Source: an uncultured Acidimicrobiaceae bacterium (GTDB taxonomy: Bacteria; Actinomycetota; Acidimicrobiia; Acidimicrobiales; UBA10347). From it: a stretch of 64,000 nucleotides of DNA. Both the position numbers and the translations under genes were made by a program. Shown piece by piece: positions 16,328 to 26,160 of this stretch (its first letter is position 1; each line of letters starts with the position of its first letter). The notes under the pieces are model-generated. The model saw nothing but the letters and a program-made list of their open reading frames with translations, was not told where the DNA came from and searched no databases. The DNA lies in NCBI GenBank assembly GCA_905182135.1, contig CAJJAG010000001.1, positions 62,001 to 126,000 on the forward strand. Reading direction: 5' to 3'.

Positions 16328-18037
16328 CTAGCCGGCGTGGCGGATTAGTCGACCTGGTAATGCTCCGGTCGCAACCCCATTGTTGTAGATCTCTTGGCCT
16401 GCGCAGATGGTGTGGACATAGCCAGTGGCCCGCTGCAAAAGCCGACGACCACCAGCAGGGAGATCATGATGGATCTCGGGTCGCAGCGCCTGCAGGTTCT
16501 CGAAGTCAATGACGTTCACATCGGCGCGAAGCCCGGGAAGTAACTGACCCCGGTCCCTCAGCCCCACGGCAGCAGCCGTGTCCTGACAGTGCTGCTTGAT
16601 GAGCTGTTCAACAGGGATCCGACCATAGGACCGGTCTCGGCCCCAGTGAGTCAACAATGTGGTTGAGAAACTGCCGTCGCAGATCGTGCCGACGTGCGCC
16701 CCGCCGTCGCCGAGCCCGGGAATCGTCAGCGGGTGCTTCAACATCTCTTCGACAACATCGAGGCTGCCGTCGAGATAGTTGGCAAAGGGCACATACAACA
16801 TGCCCTGGCCATCGTCAGCCAGGAGGATGTCGAGGGCCAACGCCTCGGGTGTCGTCCCAGCGGCCGCAGCGCGTGCTGCCAGGCTGTCGGCAAGATTCGG
16901 CTCATAATTTGGTGGATCGCTGAGTTCAAACATGATGTTGAACTTGGCGACAAGCTTGGCGCCGAGCAGTGTGCTGCGAGGGCCACCCATTTCGTCCAGG
17001 ATCGCTACTCGAGTCTCTGGATTACGAAGTGCAGCCACCTTGTCGGCGAGCGATAGATCAGTAATACCGGCCCACACTTTCGTCTTCATGAACGGGTTGA
17101 GCGTGAGATCAAGACCCAGGATCAAGCCGACAGGCCGTGGCGCAACCTGGCCACGTACCCGGAGACCAGCTTCGTTGGCGGCTTCGATATGGCGCAGCGC
17201 CATACGGTGCCAGTCGGGCAGGACGGGCGTTGCAACAAGCGAGACCGACAAAGGGCGACCCGACCGTGCGGCCATCTTGCGCAGCATGTCGAACTCATGA
17301 TCACCATCGAGATGATCGCTGACCACCTGGAGCACGCCTCGTCCTGCAGCACCGACGCCTTCGGCGATACCAATCAGCTCGTCGGCTTCAGCAGTGAGTG
17401 TGGGTGTAAGCTCACCCTTGCTCGTGCGGTGGTTTGCTGTTCGTGAGGTAGTGAAGCCAACGCCACCAGCCTCGATGGCTTGGCGAGCCAAGTGCGCCAT
17501 CTCGCCAATGTCTTCGGCAGTAGCAGGCTCTCGGTTTGCGCCACGCTGGCCCATAACGTGGAGTCGCAGGGCGCCGTGTGGAACCTGGGCACCACAGTCG
17601 ATGTCGTGTGGAACGGCTTCTACCGCATCGAGATACTCGGCAAAGCTATTCCAGTTCCACGCAAGCCCCTCATGCAGTGCCGCGCCGGGGATGTCTTCGA
17701 CGCCTTCCATTAACTCGATGAGCTGATCATGATCGGCGTTGTGGACCGGTGCGAAACCAACACCGCAGTTGCCCATAATGACTGTCGTGACGCCGTGCCA
17801 GGAGGACGGAGCGAGATGGTTGTCCCATGTCGCCTGTCCGTCGTAATGCGTATGGATATCGACGAAGCCAGGTGTCACCAACGCTCCTGTCGCATCGATC
17901 TCCCTGGCTCCTTGGCCAGAAACCTTGCCTACCTCCACGATGGTCTGGCCATCGATCGCCACGTCGGCGGTGCGTGCTTCGTCACCACTTCCGTCGACAA
18001 CTCTGCCGCCACGAATTACCAGATCATGTGTTGCCAT
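16328..18037 (-). CDS. N-acyl-D-amino-acid deacylase family amidohydrolase
   Basis: Zinc amidohydrolase of 569 residues. It has the N-terminal composite-barrel strand VIRGGRVVDGSG, the metal motif HTHYD at 62-66, TTVIMGNCGVGFAP near 84-97 and a C-terminal GGAHVGTICDG segment, all usual in D-aminoacylases and related dihydropyrimidinase-like enzymes. I choose ATG 18037, which has GGGGG about 7 bases upstream; ATG 18043 and 18109 are possible. It follows the SDR gene on the same strand but a strong inverted repeat separates them. The true substrate may be an N-acyl amino acid or another amide. Confidence 0.85.
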   Translation of the reverse strand: MATHDLVIRGGRVVDGSGDEARTADVAIDGQTIVEVGKVSGQGAREIDATGALVTPGFVDIHTHYDGQATWDNHLAPSSWHGVTTVIMGNCGVGFAPVHNADHDQLIELMEGVEDIPGAALHEGLAWNWNSFAEYLDAVEAVPHDIDCGAQVPHGALRLHVMGQRGANREPATAEDIGEMAHLARQAIEAGGVGFTTSRTANHRTSKGELTPTLTAEADELIGIAEGVGAAGRGVLQVVSDHLDGDHEFDMLRKMAARSGRPLSVSLVATPVLPDWHRMALRHIEAANEAGLRVRGQVAPRPVGLILGLDLTLNPFMKTKVWAGITDLSLADKVAALRNPETRVAILDEMGGPRSTLLGAKLVAKFNIMFELSDPPNYEPNLADSLAARAAAAGTTPEALALDILLADDGQGMLYVPFANYLDGSLDVVEEMLKHPLTIPGLGDGGAHVGTICDGSFSTTLLTHWGRDRSYGRIPVEQLIKQHCQDTAAAVGLRDRGQLLPGLRADVNVIDFENLQALRPEIHHDLPAGGRRLLQRATGYVHTICAGQEIYNNGVATGALPGRLIRHAG

Positions 18038-18327
18038 TTGCATACCCCCAGTGCCCCAACCTAGATCAGAGATGCCTTCGCTGTTCAGCGCAAGCCAACA
18101 ACTCACCACCCAATACGTTCAACGATGCGGCCGAGGCACCTTTGTTGCGACAAGGGATCCAGGTTCGTTCGTGGTCAGGGTTTAGGGTCACGGCAGCGAA
18201 ATTATGGACGTTCAGCACGACATAACAGGACACTGATCCCAATCTAGGACACAGCTTTGCCGCTCAAGAACTGAGTAATCAACCACACGATCGACACCCT
18301 GTCTTTCGACCAGCATCATCTGTGTCT

Positions 18328-18358
18328 TACATCATCTGTGTCTGACACAGATGATGTA
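18328..18358. promoter_or_regulatory. 15-base perfect inverted repeat with flanking direct repeats
   Basis: TACATCATCTGTGTC at 18328-18342 and its exact complement at 18344-18358 are separated by a single T. The left arm is duplicated just upstream (CATCATCTGTGTCT at about 18314-18327), and GATGATGTA recurs after the right arm. It lies 48 bases after the SDR stop and about 290 bases before the amidohydrolase start. It could be an operator for a dimeric regulator or a cruciform terminator; there is no T-run on either side. Confidence 0.65.
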
Positions 18359-18406
18359 GATGATGTAGATATCGAGGGTCTGACCTTCGATGCACCTATC
18401 GGCTGG

Positions 18407-19150
18407 TTACTGGAGCTGGGTGAATCGGCCGCCGTCGACGGGAATCGAGACGCCGGTGATGTAGTTGGCTTGTTCGGAACATAAGAAGGCAACAACCTGA
18501 CCAAAGTCGGTGGCGTCACCGATACGGCCCGTTGGCTGCATCGCTGCCATGTCGTCCAGGTTGCCCTCCAAGATCTCCGTCACTCGAGGAGTTAGATGCA
18601 ACCCTGGTTGAGCGGTATTGACCGTGATGCCATCGCCGACAACCTCGAGCGCCAGGGTCTTCAGCAATGAGGTCAGTCCCGATCGGGCGGTGTTCGACAA
18701 GATCAGATTGGGCATCGGTGTGTGCACCGAGCTCGACGTGATCGCGACGATTCGCCCCCAATGTTGGGCTTGCATACCTGGCACGACCTTCTTGCACAGG
18801 GCCGCCATAGAGACAAGGTTCATTTCAAGGGCAGCTGCATAGTCCGCTATGTCGGTCTCAGCGAAGTTGCCCCGCGGTGGTCCACCCGCATTGGTGACAA
18901 GAATGTCGATGCCGCCCAACGCATCGGCGGCCGCATCGATGAACGTTTCGGCACCCGCGTGTGTCGACATGTCCCCAGCGATAGCGATAGACCCCCGGAC
19001 CTTGGGCACTGTCTCGGCCAAACGGTCTTCGGTTCGACCATTGATGACAACAGTGCAGCCTGCATCAGCAAGCGCTACCGCTGTCGCTAGGCCAAGGCCC
19101 GAAGTTGAAGCGGCCACAACAGCCCGTTTTCCACTTATTCCCAAATCCAT
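18407..19150 (-). CDS. Atypical short-chain dehydrogenase lacking the YxxxK pair
   Basis: A 247-residue Rossmann protein of the SDR superfamily. The nucleotide loop is VAASTSGLGLATA, where the classical TGxxxGxG has lost the TG. NAG is present (VTNAGGPP). The active-site Tyr and Lys are missing: the region reads LSNTARSG, Ser and Arg where Y and K stand. This matches the described BKR-like SDR subgroup without a proper tetrad. It may bind dinucleotide without acting as a classical dehydrogenase. The C-terminus keeps the usual SIPVDGG. Confidence 0.85.
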   Translation of the reverse strand: MDLGISGKRAVVAASTSGLGLATAVALADAGCTVVINGRTEDRLAETVPKVRGSIAIAGDMSTHAGAETFIDAAADALGGIDILVTNAGGPPRGNFAETDIADYAAALEMNLVSMAALCKKVVPGMQAQHWGRIVAITSSSVHTPMPNLILSNTARSGLTSLLKTLALEVVGDGITVNTAQPGLHLTPRVTEILEGNLDDMAAMQPTGRIGDATDFGQVVAFLCSEQANYITGVSIPVDGGRFTQLQ

Positions 19151-19390
19151 GCTGACAACCTAGTGCCACGCCCGTCAACGATCCAGATCTCGACAACAAG
19201 CCGAAGCAGGACCCGGGGGGTTGCGCTACCCATGTCAGGGCGTCCCGCCCACGACTCATCAGGGCAAAAACCGCAACGGCACGCCAATGAAAAGGCGAAG
19301 GCTCTCAGGCGTCGCACGAGTCCAGCTGAGAACACGTCCGAGGCCACGAGTGGTCGAACCTGCCTCCCAAAGCCAAGTAACGTTGCAATT

Positions 19391-20110
19391 GTGACGGGCG
19401 TCGAGATCGCAATCATCATCGGGCTATCTATGGCTGGGTCCATCGTGCATGGCTCGATCGGCATTGGTCTTGGTCTGGTCGCCGCGCCTGCTCTCGTAGC
19501 TATCGACCCTGCCTTTGCACCTGGACCGCTGCTTCTCGCTGGACAGGTCGTCGGCATCCGCCACGTTCTCGTCGAGTACCACCAAGCTGATTTACAAGCC
19601 TGGAAGCGCGGCCTATACGGCGTGCCTGTCGGCGTCGTCGGCGCATTGCTCGTCCTCGAGATGATGTCGGACAAACTGCTAGCGATCATGGTCGGATCAC
19701 TCACTGCTGTGGCCGCCGCACTGTTGTTGGCCGGGTGGGACTTGTCGCGCACGCCTCGCTCGGAAACCGTCGCCGGCGCTGTATGCGCCTTCTCTTCCTT
19801 AACAGCAGCGCTGCCCGGCCCCCCGCTCGTCTGCGTCTACTCCGACATGAAACCGTCGATGATGCGTCCCACGGCATCGTTACTCATCTTGTCGGTTACG
19901 TCAGTCGGTTTCTTGACGCTGCTCACCACGGGAAACTTTGGAAGTGAAGAGTTTGGGCTGCTCGCCTGGCTGATGCCCGGCGTGGTTGCTGGACTCATCG
20001 CGAGCCGCTGGGTTCGCCCACACCTGAGCCGGCCATGGTTCCGCCCGCTAGTGCTCACCATTGCACTCATTGGTGGCCTAGCGCTCGTCGGCCGCCAACT
20101 CCTGAGCTAG
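19391..20110 (+). CDS. TauE/SafE family sulfite/anion exporter
   Basis: Membrane protein with about seven to eight hydrophobic segments and the TauE/SafE features GSIVHGSIGIGLGLVAAP near the N-terminus and a related repeat in the second half. I choose GTG 19391 (VTGVEIAIII), giving 239 residues, because the 76 residues of the longer open frame (from 19163) are polar, basic and unlike the family. The family exports sulfite, sulfoacetate or other organic anions; nothing next to it fixes the substrate. A second member is encoded at 44045-44791. Confidence 0.8.
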   Translation: MTGVEIAIIIGLSMAGSIVHGSIGIGLGLVAAPALVAIDPAFAPGPLLLAGQVVGIRHVLVEYHQADLQAWKRGLYGVPVGVVGALLVLEMMSDKLLAIMVGSLTAVAAALLLAGWDLSRTPRSETVAGAVCAFSSLTAALPGPPLVCVYSDMKPSMMRPTASLLILSVTSVGFLTLLTTGNFGSEEFGLLAWLMPGVVAGLIASRWVRPHLSRPWFRPLVLTIALIGGLALVGRQLLS

Positions 20111-20288
20111 CTCGAGGCCCAAACCAGTTTCACCTTGCTCATCTTGGATTTGACCGTTGCTACAACCACGGTAACTCCAGCAGCCGACCGTCTTGAGTCC
20201 GACCCTTATTCCACGTTCAGGGTCAGAAGCGATTGATCACGGCGCCGAAGCTGGCGTCAGGCCTCACGATTAATGCCACACTGCACAC

Positions 20289-23200
20289 ATGAAAACATTG
20301 CTAGTTGCAAACCGTGGCGAGATTGCGATTAGGGCCTTCCGAGCCGCCCACCAGCTCGACATCCGAACGGTTGCTATTCATACGTTCGAGGACCGCAACA
20401 GCCTGCACCGTTTGAAGGCTGACGAGGCATATCAGATCGGGGAACCAGGCCACCCTGTTCGCGCATACCTCGACCCGGCTGCCATCGTTGCGGCTGCTAA
20501 AGAAGCTGGCGCCGACGCGATTTACCCTGGCTACGGCTTCCTCAGCGAGAGCCCTGACTTTGCTGAAGCATGCATCCAGGCTGGCCTCACGTTCGTTGGC
20601 CCATCGGTCCGAGCACTCGAACTGACCGGCAACAAGCAACGGGCCCGAGACGCAGCCGAGGACGCCGGCCTTCCCGTGCTGCAGCAATCCCCAGCACTGA
20701 CACCCGAGAGCGATCTAGTTGCATTCAGTGAAGCGATTGGCTTCCCGCTATTCGTCAAGGCAGCCGCAGGTGGCGGCGGCCGCGGCATGCGTCGCGTCGA
20801 GAACCCTGCCGACTTGTCCGAGGCCGTCGACGCCGCCATGCGTGAATCGTTGAGCGCCTTTGGCGACGACACCGTCTTCCTCGAAGAGGCAATGACCGAC
20901 GTCCGCCACATCGAAGTCCAGGTTCTCGGCGATACGGCTGGCAACATCATTCATCTCTACGAGCGCGACTGTTCGGTCCAGCGGCGTTTCCAAAAGGTCG
21001 TCGAGATTGCTCCTGCCCCCAACCTGACGGCAGCACAGCGAGACGCACTGACCAGCGATGCGGTCACGTTCGCTCATCACATCAACTATGTAAACGCGGG
21101 CACCATCGAGTTCCTGGTCGACAAGGCCGGTCGCCACGTGTTCATCGAGATGAACCCTCGTATCCAGGTCGAGCACACCGTCACCGAAGAAGTGACCGAT
21201 GTTGACCTCGTCGAAGCACAGTTGCGGATCGCAGCGGGCGAGACGCTCGCTGATCTGGGTCTGGACCAAGAGTCGATCGTGCTGCGGGGCTTCGCTCTGC
21301 AGTGTCGTATCACCGCCGAAGATCCTGCCAATGACTTCCGGCCCGACACAGGACGCCTGCTCGCCTATCGCACACCCGGTGGTGCCGGTGTCCGCCTCGA
21401 CGGCAGTGGCGGTTTTGTGGGTCATGAGATCACCCCGTACTTTGACTCACTCATCGTGAAGTTGACCTGTCGCGGCCGATCCTTCGATGATGCTGTCCGA
21501 CGAGCAGAGCGGTCATTAGCCGAGTTCCGGGTCCGCGGGGTGGCGACCAATCTGGCCTTCCTTCAGGCTGTTCTGGCCAACAACGACTTCTGCTCAGGCA
21601 GCGTCACCACTACCTTCATCGATGAGCGCCCTGAACTTACCGCCGCGTCGGTTGGTGCCGATCGGTCAACTCGACTATTGCGGTATCTAGGCGACATCAC
21701 GGTCAATCGCCCCCATGGCCGAGCGCCAACTGAGCTCGACCCACACACGAAGTTGCCAGAAGTTGTTGGTGCCCCACCCGAGGGCAGCAAGCAACTGCTT
21801 GACCGCCTCGGCCCCGCAGGCTTTGCGGCATCGTTGCGTAACCAGTCCGCACTCGCTGTCACCGACACGACCCTGCGCGATGCGCATCAGTCCATTCTGG
21901 CCACTCGAGTACGCAGCATCGATCTGACCCGTGGCGCCGAGGCCATCGCCCATGCGTCGCCGCAGCTACTGAGCTTGGAATGCTGGGGTGGCGCAACTTT
22001 CGACGTGGCCTTGCGGTTCCTGCACGAAGATCCTTGGAAGCGGCTTGAGGCGCTTCGCGTAGCAGCACCCAACATTTGCCTGCAGATGCTCATCCGTGGG
22101 CGCAACACCGTTGGGTATTCGCCCTATCCCGACATCGTCGCTCGTACGTTCGTCGCCGAGGCCCATCGCACCGGTGTGGACATCTTCCGCGTGTTCGATG
22201 CCTTCAACGACATCGAACAGATGCGCCCAGCGATCGAAGCTGCCACCGAAGTCGGCGCCGTTGCTGAAGGCACGATCTGCTACTCGGGTAATATGACGGA
22301 CCCTGGAGAAGATCTGTACACGCTCGACTACTACTTGGGCGTAGCCGACAAGCTCGTCGAGGTCGGCGCTCACATCCTGTGTGTCAAGGACATGGCTGGA
22401 CTGTTGCGGGCCCCCGCTGCGAGCAAGCTGGTCGATGCCCTGCGAGAACGGTTTGACACGCCCGTGCATCTACACAGCCATGACACCTCGGGTGGCCAAC
22501 TCGCTACCTATGTTGCAGCAGTCGATGCGGGCGTCGACGCAGTCGACGGTGCCGCTCCCCCGTTGTCTGGCATGACCAGCCAACCGTCGTTATCAGCCAT
22601 TATCGCTGCGACCGAACACACCGAGCGCGATACAGGCCTGTCACTCGACGCTGTTGGTCAACTTGAGCCGTACTGGGCAGCCGTGCGTGCGTTGTACAAG
22701 CCCTTCGAAGCTGGCCTGACATCGCCGACTGGCACCGTCTACAAGCACGAGATTCCCGGCGGGCAGCTGTCAAACCTTCGCCAACAAGCAATCGCTCTTG
22801 GTCTTGGCGATCGATTCGAAGCAGTCGAGGATCTCTACGCAGCATGCAATGTGCTCCTCGGTCGGCCGATCAAGGTGACACCAAGTTCCAAGGTAGTTGG
22901 CGACCTAGCGTTGCATCTGGTTGCCTCTGGCGTGACACCCGAGCAACTTGAGAACGATCCCGGATCCGTCGACCTTCCCGAGAGCGTCATCAAGTTCTTG
23001 CACGGTGAGCTTGGCACCCCGCCGGCGGGTTTCCCAGAGCCATTCCGCACCAGGGCACTCGTTGGCCGCGTCTATACGCCAACCCCGGCCGGACTCGACC
23101 CCGCCGACGAGGAAGCGCTTCAGGGCGACGATGTCCGTAAGGTACTCAACCGCCTGCTACTACCTGGCCCTGCAGCCAATCATGAAGAGCAGTCCGCTCG

Positions 23201-23684
23201 TTATGGAAATTTGGCCGTGCTGCCGTCACGCATCTTCTGGTACGGCCTAGATCTGAACCAGGAGGATCGCTCCGTCGAACTTCGCCCAGGCGTGAAAGTG
23301 CTCGTTGGGCTCGAAGCCATTGGTGAGCCCAACAACGACGGCATCCGCTCCGTCGTCTTCCGACTGAACGGCCAATTCCGTCCCATCGATGTGCGCGACC
23401 GTGCCGTTTCGTCCAATGTGATTGAGAGCGAAAAAGCTAATCCTCAGAACCCCGGTCATATCCCCGCCCCGTTCCGGGGCGTGGTCAACGTAACCGTGAC
23501 CCCCGGCGACGTAGTTGAGGCTGGTGATTCGGTCGCTGTGATCGAAGCCATGAAGATGGAATCAGCAATCTCGGTTTCGATTGGTGGCACCGTCACCCGA
23601 GTAGTCGTACCCCCATCGGCCGCTGTCGAGCCCGGCGACCTCATCGTTGAGGTACGTCCCGCTGGCCTGGCCGCGGAGCTCTAG
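20289..23684 (+). CDS. pyc: Pyruvate carboxylase (single-chain, biotin-dependent)
   Basis: Anaplerotic enzyme making oxaloacetate from pyruvate, ATP and bicarbonate. The 1131-residue chain has all parts in order: biotin carboxylase with the glycine loop AAGGGGRGMRRV (about 159-170) and ERDCSVQRR; carboxyltransferase with DTTLRDAHQS from about 526; a PYC-specific middle domain; and the biotinyl domain with EAMKMES, the biotinylated Lys being residue 1089. The length is normal for actinobacterial pyruvate carboxylases (about 1125-1130). It is monocistronic as far as can be seen. Confidence 0.97.
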   Translation: MKTLLVANRGEIAIRAFRAAHQLDIRTVAIHTFEDRNSLHRLKADEAYQIGEPGHPVRAYLDPAAIVAAAKEAGADAIYPGYGFLSESPDFAEACIQAGLTFVGPSVRALELTGNKQRARDAAEDAGLPVLQQSPALTPESDLVAFSEAIGFPLFVKAAAGGGGRGMRRVENPADLSEAVDAAMRESLSAFGDDTVFLEEAMTDVRHIEVQVLGDTAGNIIHLYERDCSVQRRFQKVVEIAPAPNLTAAQRDALTSDAVTFAHHINYVNAGTIEFLVDKAGRHVFIEMNPRIQVEHTVTEEVTDVDLVEAQLRIAAGETLADLGLDQESIVLRGFALQCRITAEDPANDFRPDTGRLLAYRTPGGAGVRLDGSGGFVGHEITPYFDSLIVKLTCRGRSFDDAVRRAERSLAEFRVRGVATNLAFLQAVLANNDFCSGSVTTTFIDERPELTAASVGADRSTRLLRYLGDITVNRPHGRAPTELDPHTKLPEVVGAPPEGSKQLLDRLGPAGFAASLRNQSALAVTDTTLRDAHQSILATRVRSIDLTRGAEAIAHASPQLLSLECWGGATFDVALRFLHEDPWKRLEALRVAAPNICLQMLIRGRNTVGYSPYPDIVARTFVAEAHRTGVDIFRVFDAFNDIEQMRPAIEAATEVGAVAEGTICYSGNMTDPGEDLYTLDYYLGVADKLVEVGAHILCVKDMAGLLRAPAASKLVDALRERFDTPVHLHSHDTSGGQLATYVAAVDAGVDAVDGAAPPLSGMTSQPSLSAIIAATEHTERDTGLSLDAVGQLEPYWAAVRALYKPFEAGLTSPTGTVYKHEIPGGQLSNLRQQAIALGLGDRFEAVEDLYAACNVLLGRPIKVTPSSKVVGDLALHLVASGVTPEQLENDPGSVDLPESVIKFLHGELGTPPAGFPEPFRTRALVGRVYTPTPAGLDPADEEALQGDDVRKVLNRLLLPGPAANHEEQSARYGNLAVLPSRIFWYGLDLNQEDRSVELRPGVKVLVGLEAIGEPNNDGIRSVVFRLNGQFRPIDVRDRAVSSNVIESEKANPQNPGHIPAPFRGVVNVTVTPGDVVEAGDSVAVIEAMKMESAISVSIGGTVTRVVVPPSAAVEPGDLIVEVRPAGLAAEL

Positions 23685-23858
23685 AGGCAGTTCACTTTCG
23701 CAAATTTCCCCCAGGCTCACCAAAAACGGCCCTGGCTGACGCTGCCGCATTCCCTGAATCTTGTTCGGGCTCCTGGCCATATGAATGACGACAGCCACCC
23801 TCGGTATCTCAACCATGGGCCAAGCGTGACTTCACCGCTGCATTAGCAACGGCGTGGT

Positions 23859-25004
23859 TTAGCTATGTAGACGCAGTGGCAGTTCGTTGAGTTGACGACA
23901 CCCCGTCTGGGCCATGACATTGACGAGTTCATCGGCGAGAACGTCGTAGGCATGCCCGGCACCTCGCTTCCCGAGTGCTGCAACACCGAACAAAAACGCA
24001 CGACCAGCGAAGACGAAGTCGGCACCCATGGCTAGGGCTCGAGCAACATCGAGACCCGAACGGATACCACTATCGAAGATCACTGGCGCCCGGCCGTTGA
24101 CCCGCTCAAGGATCGCGGGCAGGGCATGGATAGCAGCGAGCGAACCATCGAGTTGACGCCCACCATGGTTCGACACCCAGATGGCATCGGCCCCGCGATC
24201 AAGACATCGCTCTGCATCATCGGCGTCGAGGATGCCCTTGACGACGAGTGGGCCACGCCACTCGTCACGGACCTCGGACAGGTAGTCGTAGGACAACGTG
24301 CCGCCCAGGCTCGCTCCGACAAAGCCAGCGATGTGTTGCATGGTCGCCTTGTCGACGTATTTCTCGAGGGTGCGGAATCGAGGCAAACCATTACGCAGCA
24401 CGCCCATGGACCAAGACGGGTTTATAGCCGACTGCGCTAACAACTTCGGCCCGATCTTAGGAGGAACGCGAATCTGGGCTTTGACCTGACGTTCGCGTCG
24501 GCTGCGAGCCGGCACATCGGCCGTCACAACTAGCGTGGTGAAGCCTGATTCTCTAGCCCGCCTGATCAGGTCGGCGCGCATCTCGGGTTGGCGTGGCGGA
24601 TAGAGCTGGAACCAGCCCATGCCGTCGGAAGCCGGTCCGGCATCTTCGGGCCGAGTCGTTGACACCGTGCTCATGCAATACGGAATGCGGCGATCTGCAG
24701 CAGCAGCTGCGAGTGCAGCATCGGCGCCAGGCCAGATCAAGCCAGTCAGGCCGACAGGAGCAATCCCAATGGGAGCCGAATAGGTGACACCGAATAGCTC
24801 AGTCTCGACCGATGGGTCAAACTCGCCCTTGAGTAACTGGGGCACCAGCGTGATCTCCGCAAGTGCGTCCTCATTGCGTTGCACGGCCTGATCTGCGCCA
24901 GTGCCACTCGCCAGGTATTCCCAACTGAAGAAGGGCATCCGCTTGCGGGCACGCGCTTCCAGGTCGCTGATCGCTGGATATCGATCCATCAAAGGTGCAG
25001 CCAT
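23859..25004 (-). CDS. FMN-dependent alpha-hydroxy acid dehydrogenase
   Basis: Oxidises an L-2-hydroxyacid (lactate, glycolate or mandelate-like) with FMN. The family fold is clear over 381 residues: [15 protein letters not shown] near the N-terminus, [17 protein letters not shown], the FMN contacts GWFQLYPPR and LVVTADVP, a VVKGIL Lys, the catalytic His and Arg of [10 protein letters not shown], and DSGIRSG for phosphate binding. I start at ATG 25004 because the usual N-terminus begins there; ATG 25028 is possible. The acceptor and substrate are not predictable. Confidence 0.92.
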   Translation of the reverse strand: MAAPLMDRYPAISDLEARARKRMPFFSWEYLASGTGADQAVQRNEDALAEITLVPQLLKGEFDPSVETELFGVTYSAPIGIAPVGLTGLIWPGADAALAAAAADRRIPYCMSTVSTTRPEDAGPASDGMGWFQLYPPRQPEMRADLIRRARESGFTTLVVTADVPARSRRERQVKAQIRVPPKIGPKLLAQSAINPSWSMGVLRNGLPRFRTLEKYVDKATMQHIAGFVGASLGGTLSYDYLSEVRDEWRGPLVVKGILDADDAERCLDRGADAIWVSNHGGRQLDGSLAAIHALPAILERVNGRAPVIFDSGIRSGLDVARALAMGADFVFAGRAFLFGVAALGKRGAGHAYDVLADELVNVMAQTGCRQLNELPLRLHS

Positions 25005-25275
25005 GACCCCCAGTCTGCACCACAGCACCCGTTGTCCCTAGCTTCAGGCCCACCAGCTGTTGGTTCGTCGGGGCAATCCGACCTAGATATCGCTGCGACC
25101 AACGGCCTTGACAGCTCGCAAGATGTCGCTGTAGCCACGAGTCCTCATGACCAACTCAGCTAAACGGCGAGGCACTTCAGGGCAACGAGACCTGGTTGAG
25201 CAGGGCAGACATGCCAGCTACGAAAGACGCTGGCCCGCCCGTTCGTGCAAAGATCTGACAGAAGTAGGGGAGAAA

Positions 25276-26001
25276 ATGGATATCACGGCAACACCTGGCG
25301 TAAAAATGCAGTTTCTGATCGGCCGCAGGCCGGAGGCGACCCGTGAGGAACTCATCGCCAATTGGTTCGCCAATCACATGCCCGACGTCATCGCCAGCCA
25401 GCATCGTGCAGCCGACAAGGGCCAACCTCACGCAACCAGGTACATAGCGACGCTCTACAACCCGGTTCCATCGGGTGAGCAGGTGTGGGATGGGATCGCT
25501 CAACTCTGGTGGGACAAGCCGTTGCCCCGGGCCACAGAGGCCCACGGCACCGAGCCCCGAGATACTTTCCAACAAAAGGCCAAGCCCTATGTCGCATGGC
25601 CGACAACCGAATATGTCATCGTCGACGGCACTCTGTCACATGTTCCCAACACGTTGAACGACCCATACCCATGTACTCGCTCTGGCTTTCTGAAAGTCAC
25701 GACGTTGCTGACCGCCAGGGCCGACACAAACGTTGACGACCTCTTCGCTCACTGGCTCAACATCCATGCGCCCAACGTGGCTAACGTCATGGAACAGGTG
25801 GGTGGATCCCGTTACGTAATCAGTCACAGCATCGAGCCCGCAATCGATCCTTACGTCGGCATGGCCGAGTTGTACTTCCCTAACAAGGAAGCGCTACGCA
25901 CCTACCTCGACATTTACGAGAGCGACGGCATCGAACAGTTCATCGACCACGAGGCCCAACTCAGCTTCCGCTCAACAACCGAAATGGTCGGCATCCCCTA
26001 A
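25276..26001 (+). CDS. EthD-like protein with two ferredoxin-fold repeats
   Basis: A 241-residue protein built from two EthD-type alpha/beta-barrel units. The first starts VKMQFLIGRRPEATREELIA with HMPDV, the second FLKVTTLLTARADTNVDDL with HAPNV. The N/H-x-P motif at matching places shows the duplication. EthD proteins accompany P450 systems for ether breakdown, or form unrelated dimeric barrels, so the function is unknown. The start ATG 25276 follows TAGGGGAGAA; the longer frame back to 25147 is unlikely. Confidence 0.7.
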   Translation: MDITATPGVKMQFLIGRRPEATREELIANWFANHMPDVIASQHRAADKGQPHATRYIATLYNPVPSGEQVWDGIAQLWWDKPLPRATEAHGTEPRDTFQQKAKPYVAWPTTEYVIVDGTLSHVPNTLNDPYPCTRSGFLKVTTLLTARADTNVDDLFAHWLNIHAPNVANVMEQVGGSRYVISHSIEPAIDPYVGMAELYFPNKEALRTYLDIYESDGIEQFIDHEAQLSFRSTTEMVGIP

Positions 26002-26160
26002 ACCAACCCAAAAGGGCATGTCCATGGGTCGCACGAAAATGGGCACGAAAATTTCCTATCCTCATGGGCCCCAGCTATGCCCCGTCTGCGACGCGACCGA
26101 ACCACAGCCCCACTCGAGGTCATCAGGGATTACACAATTATTTACGTCAGGTTGCGGGTG

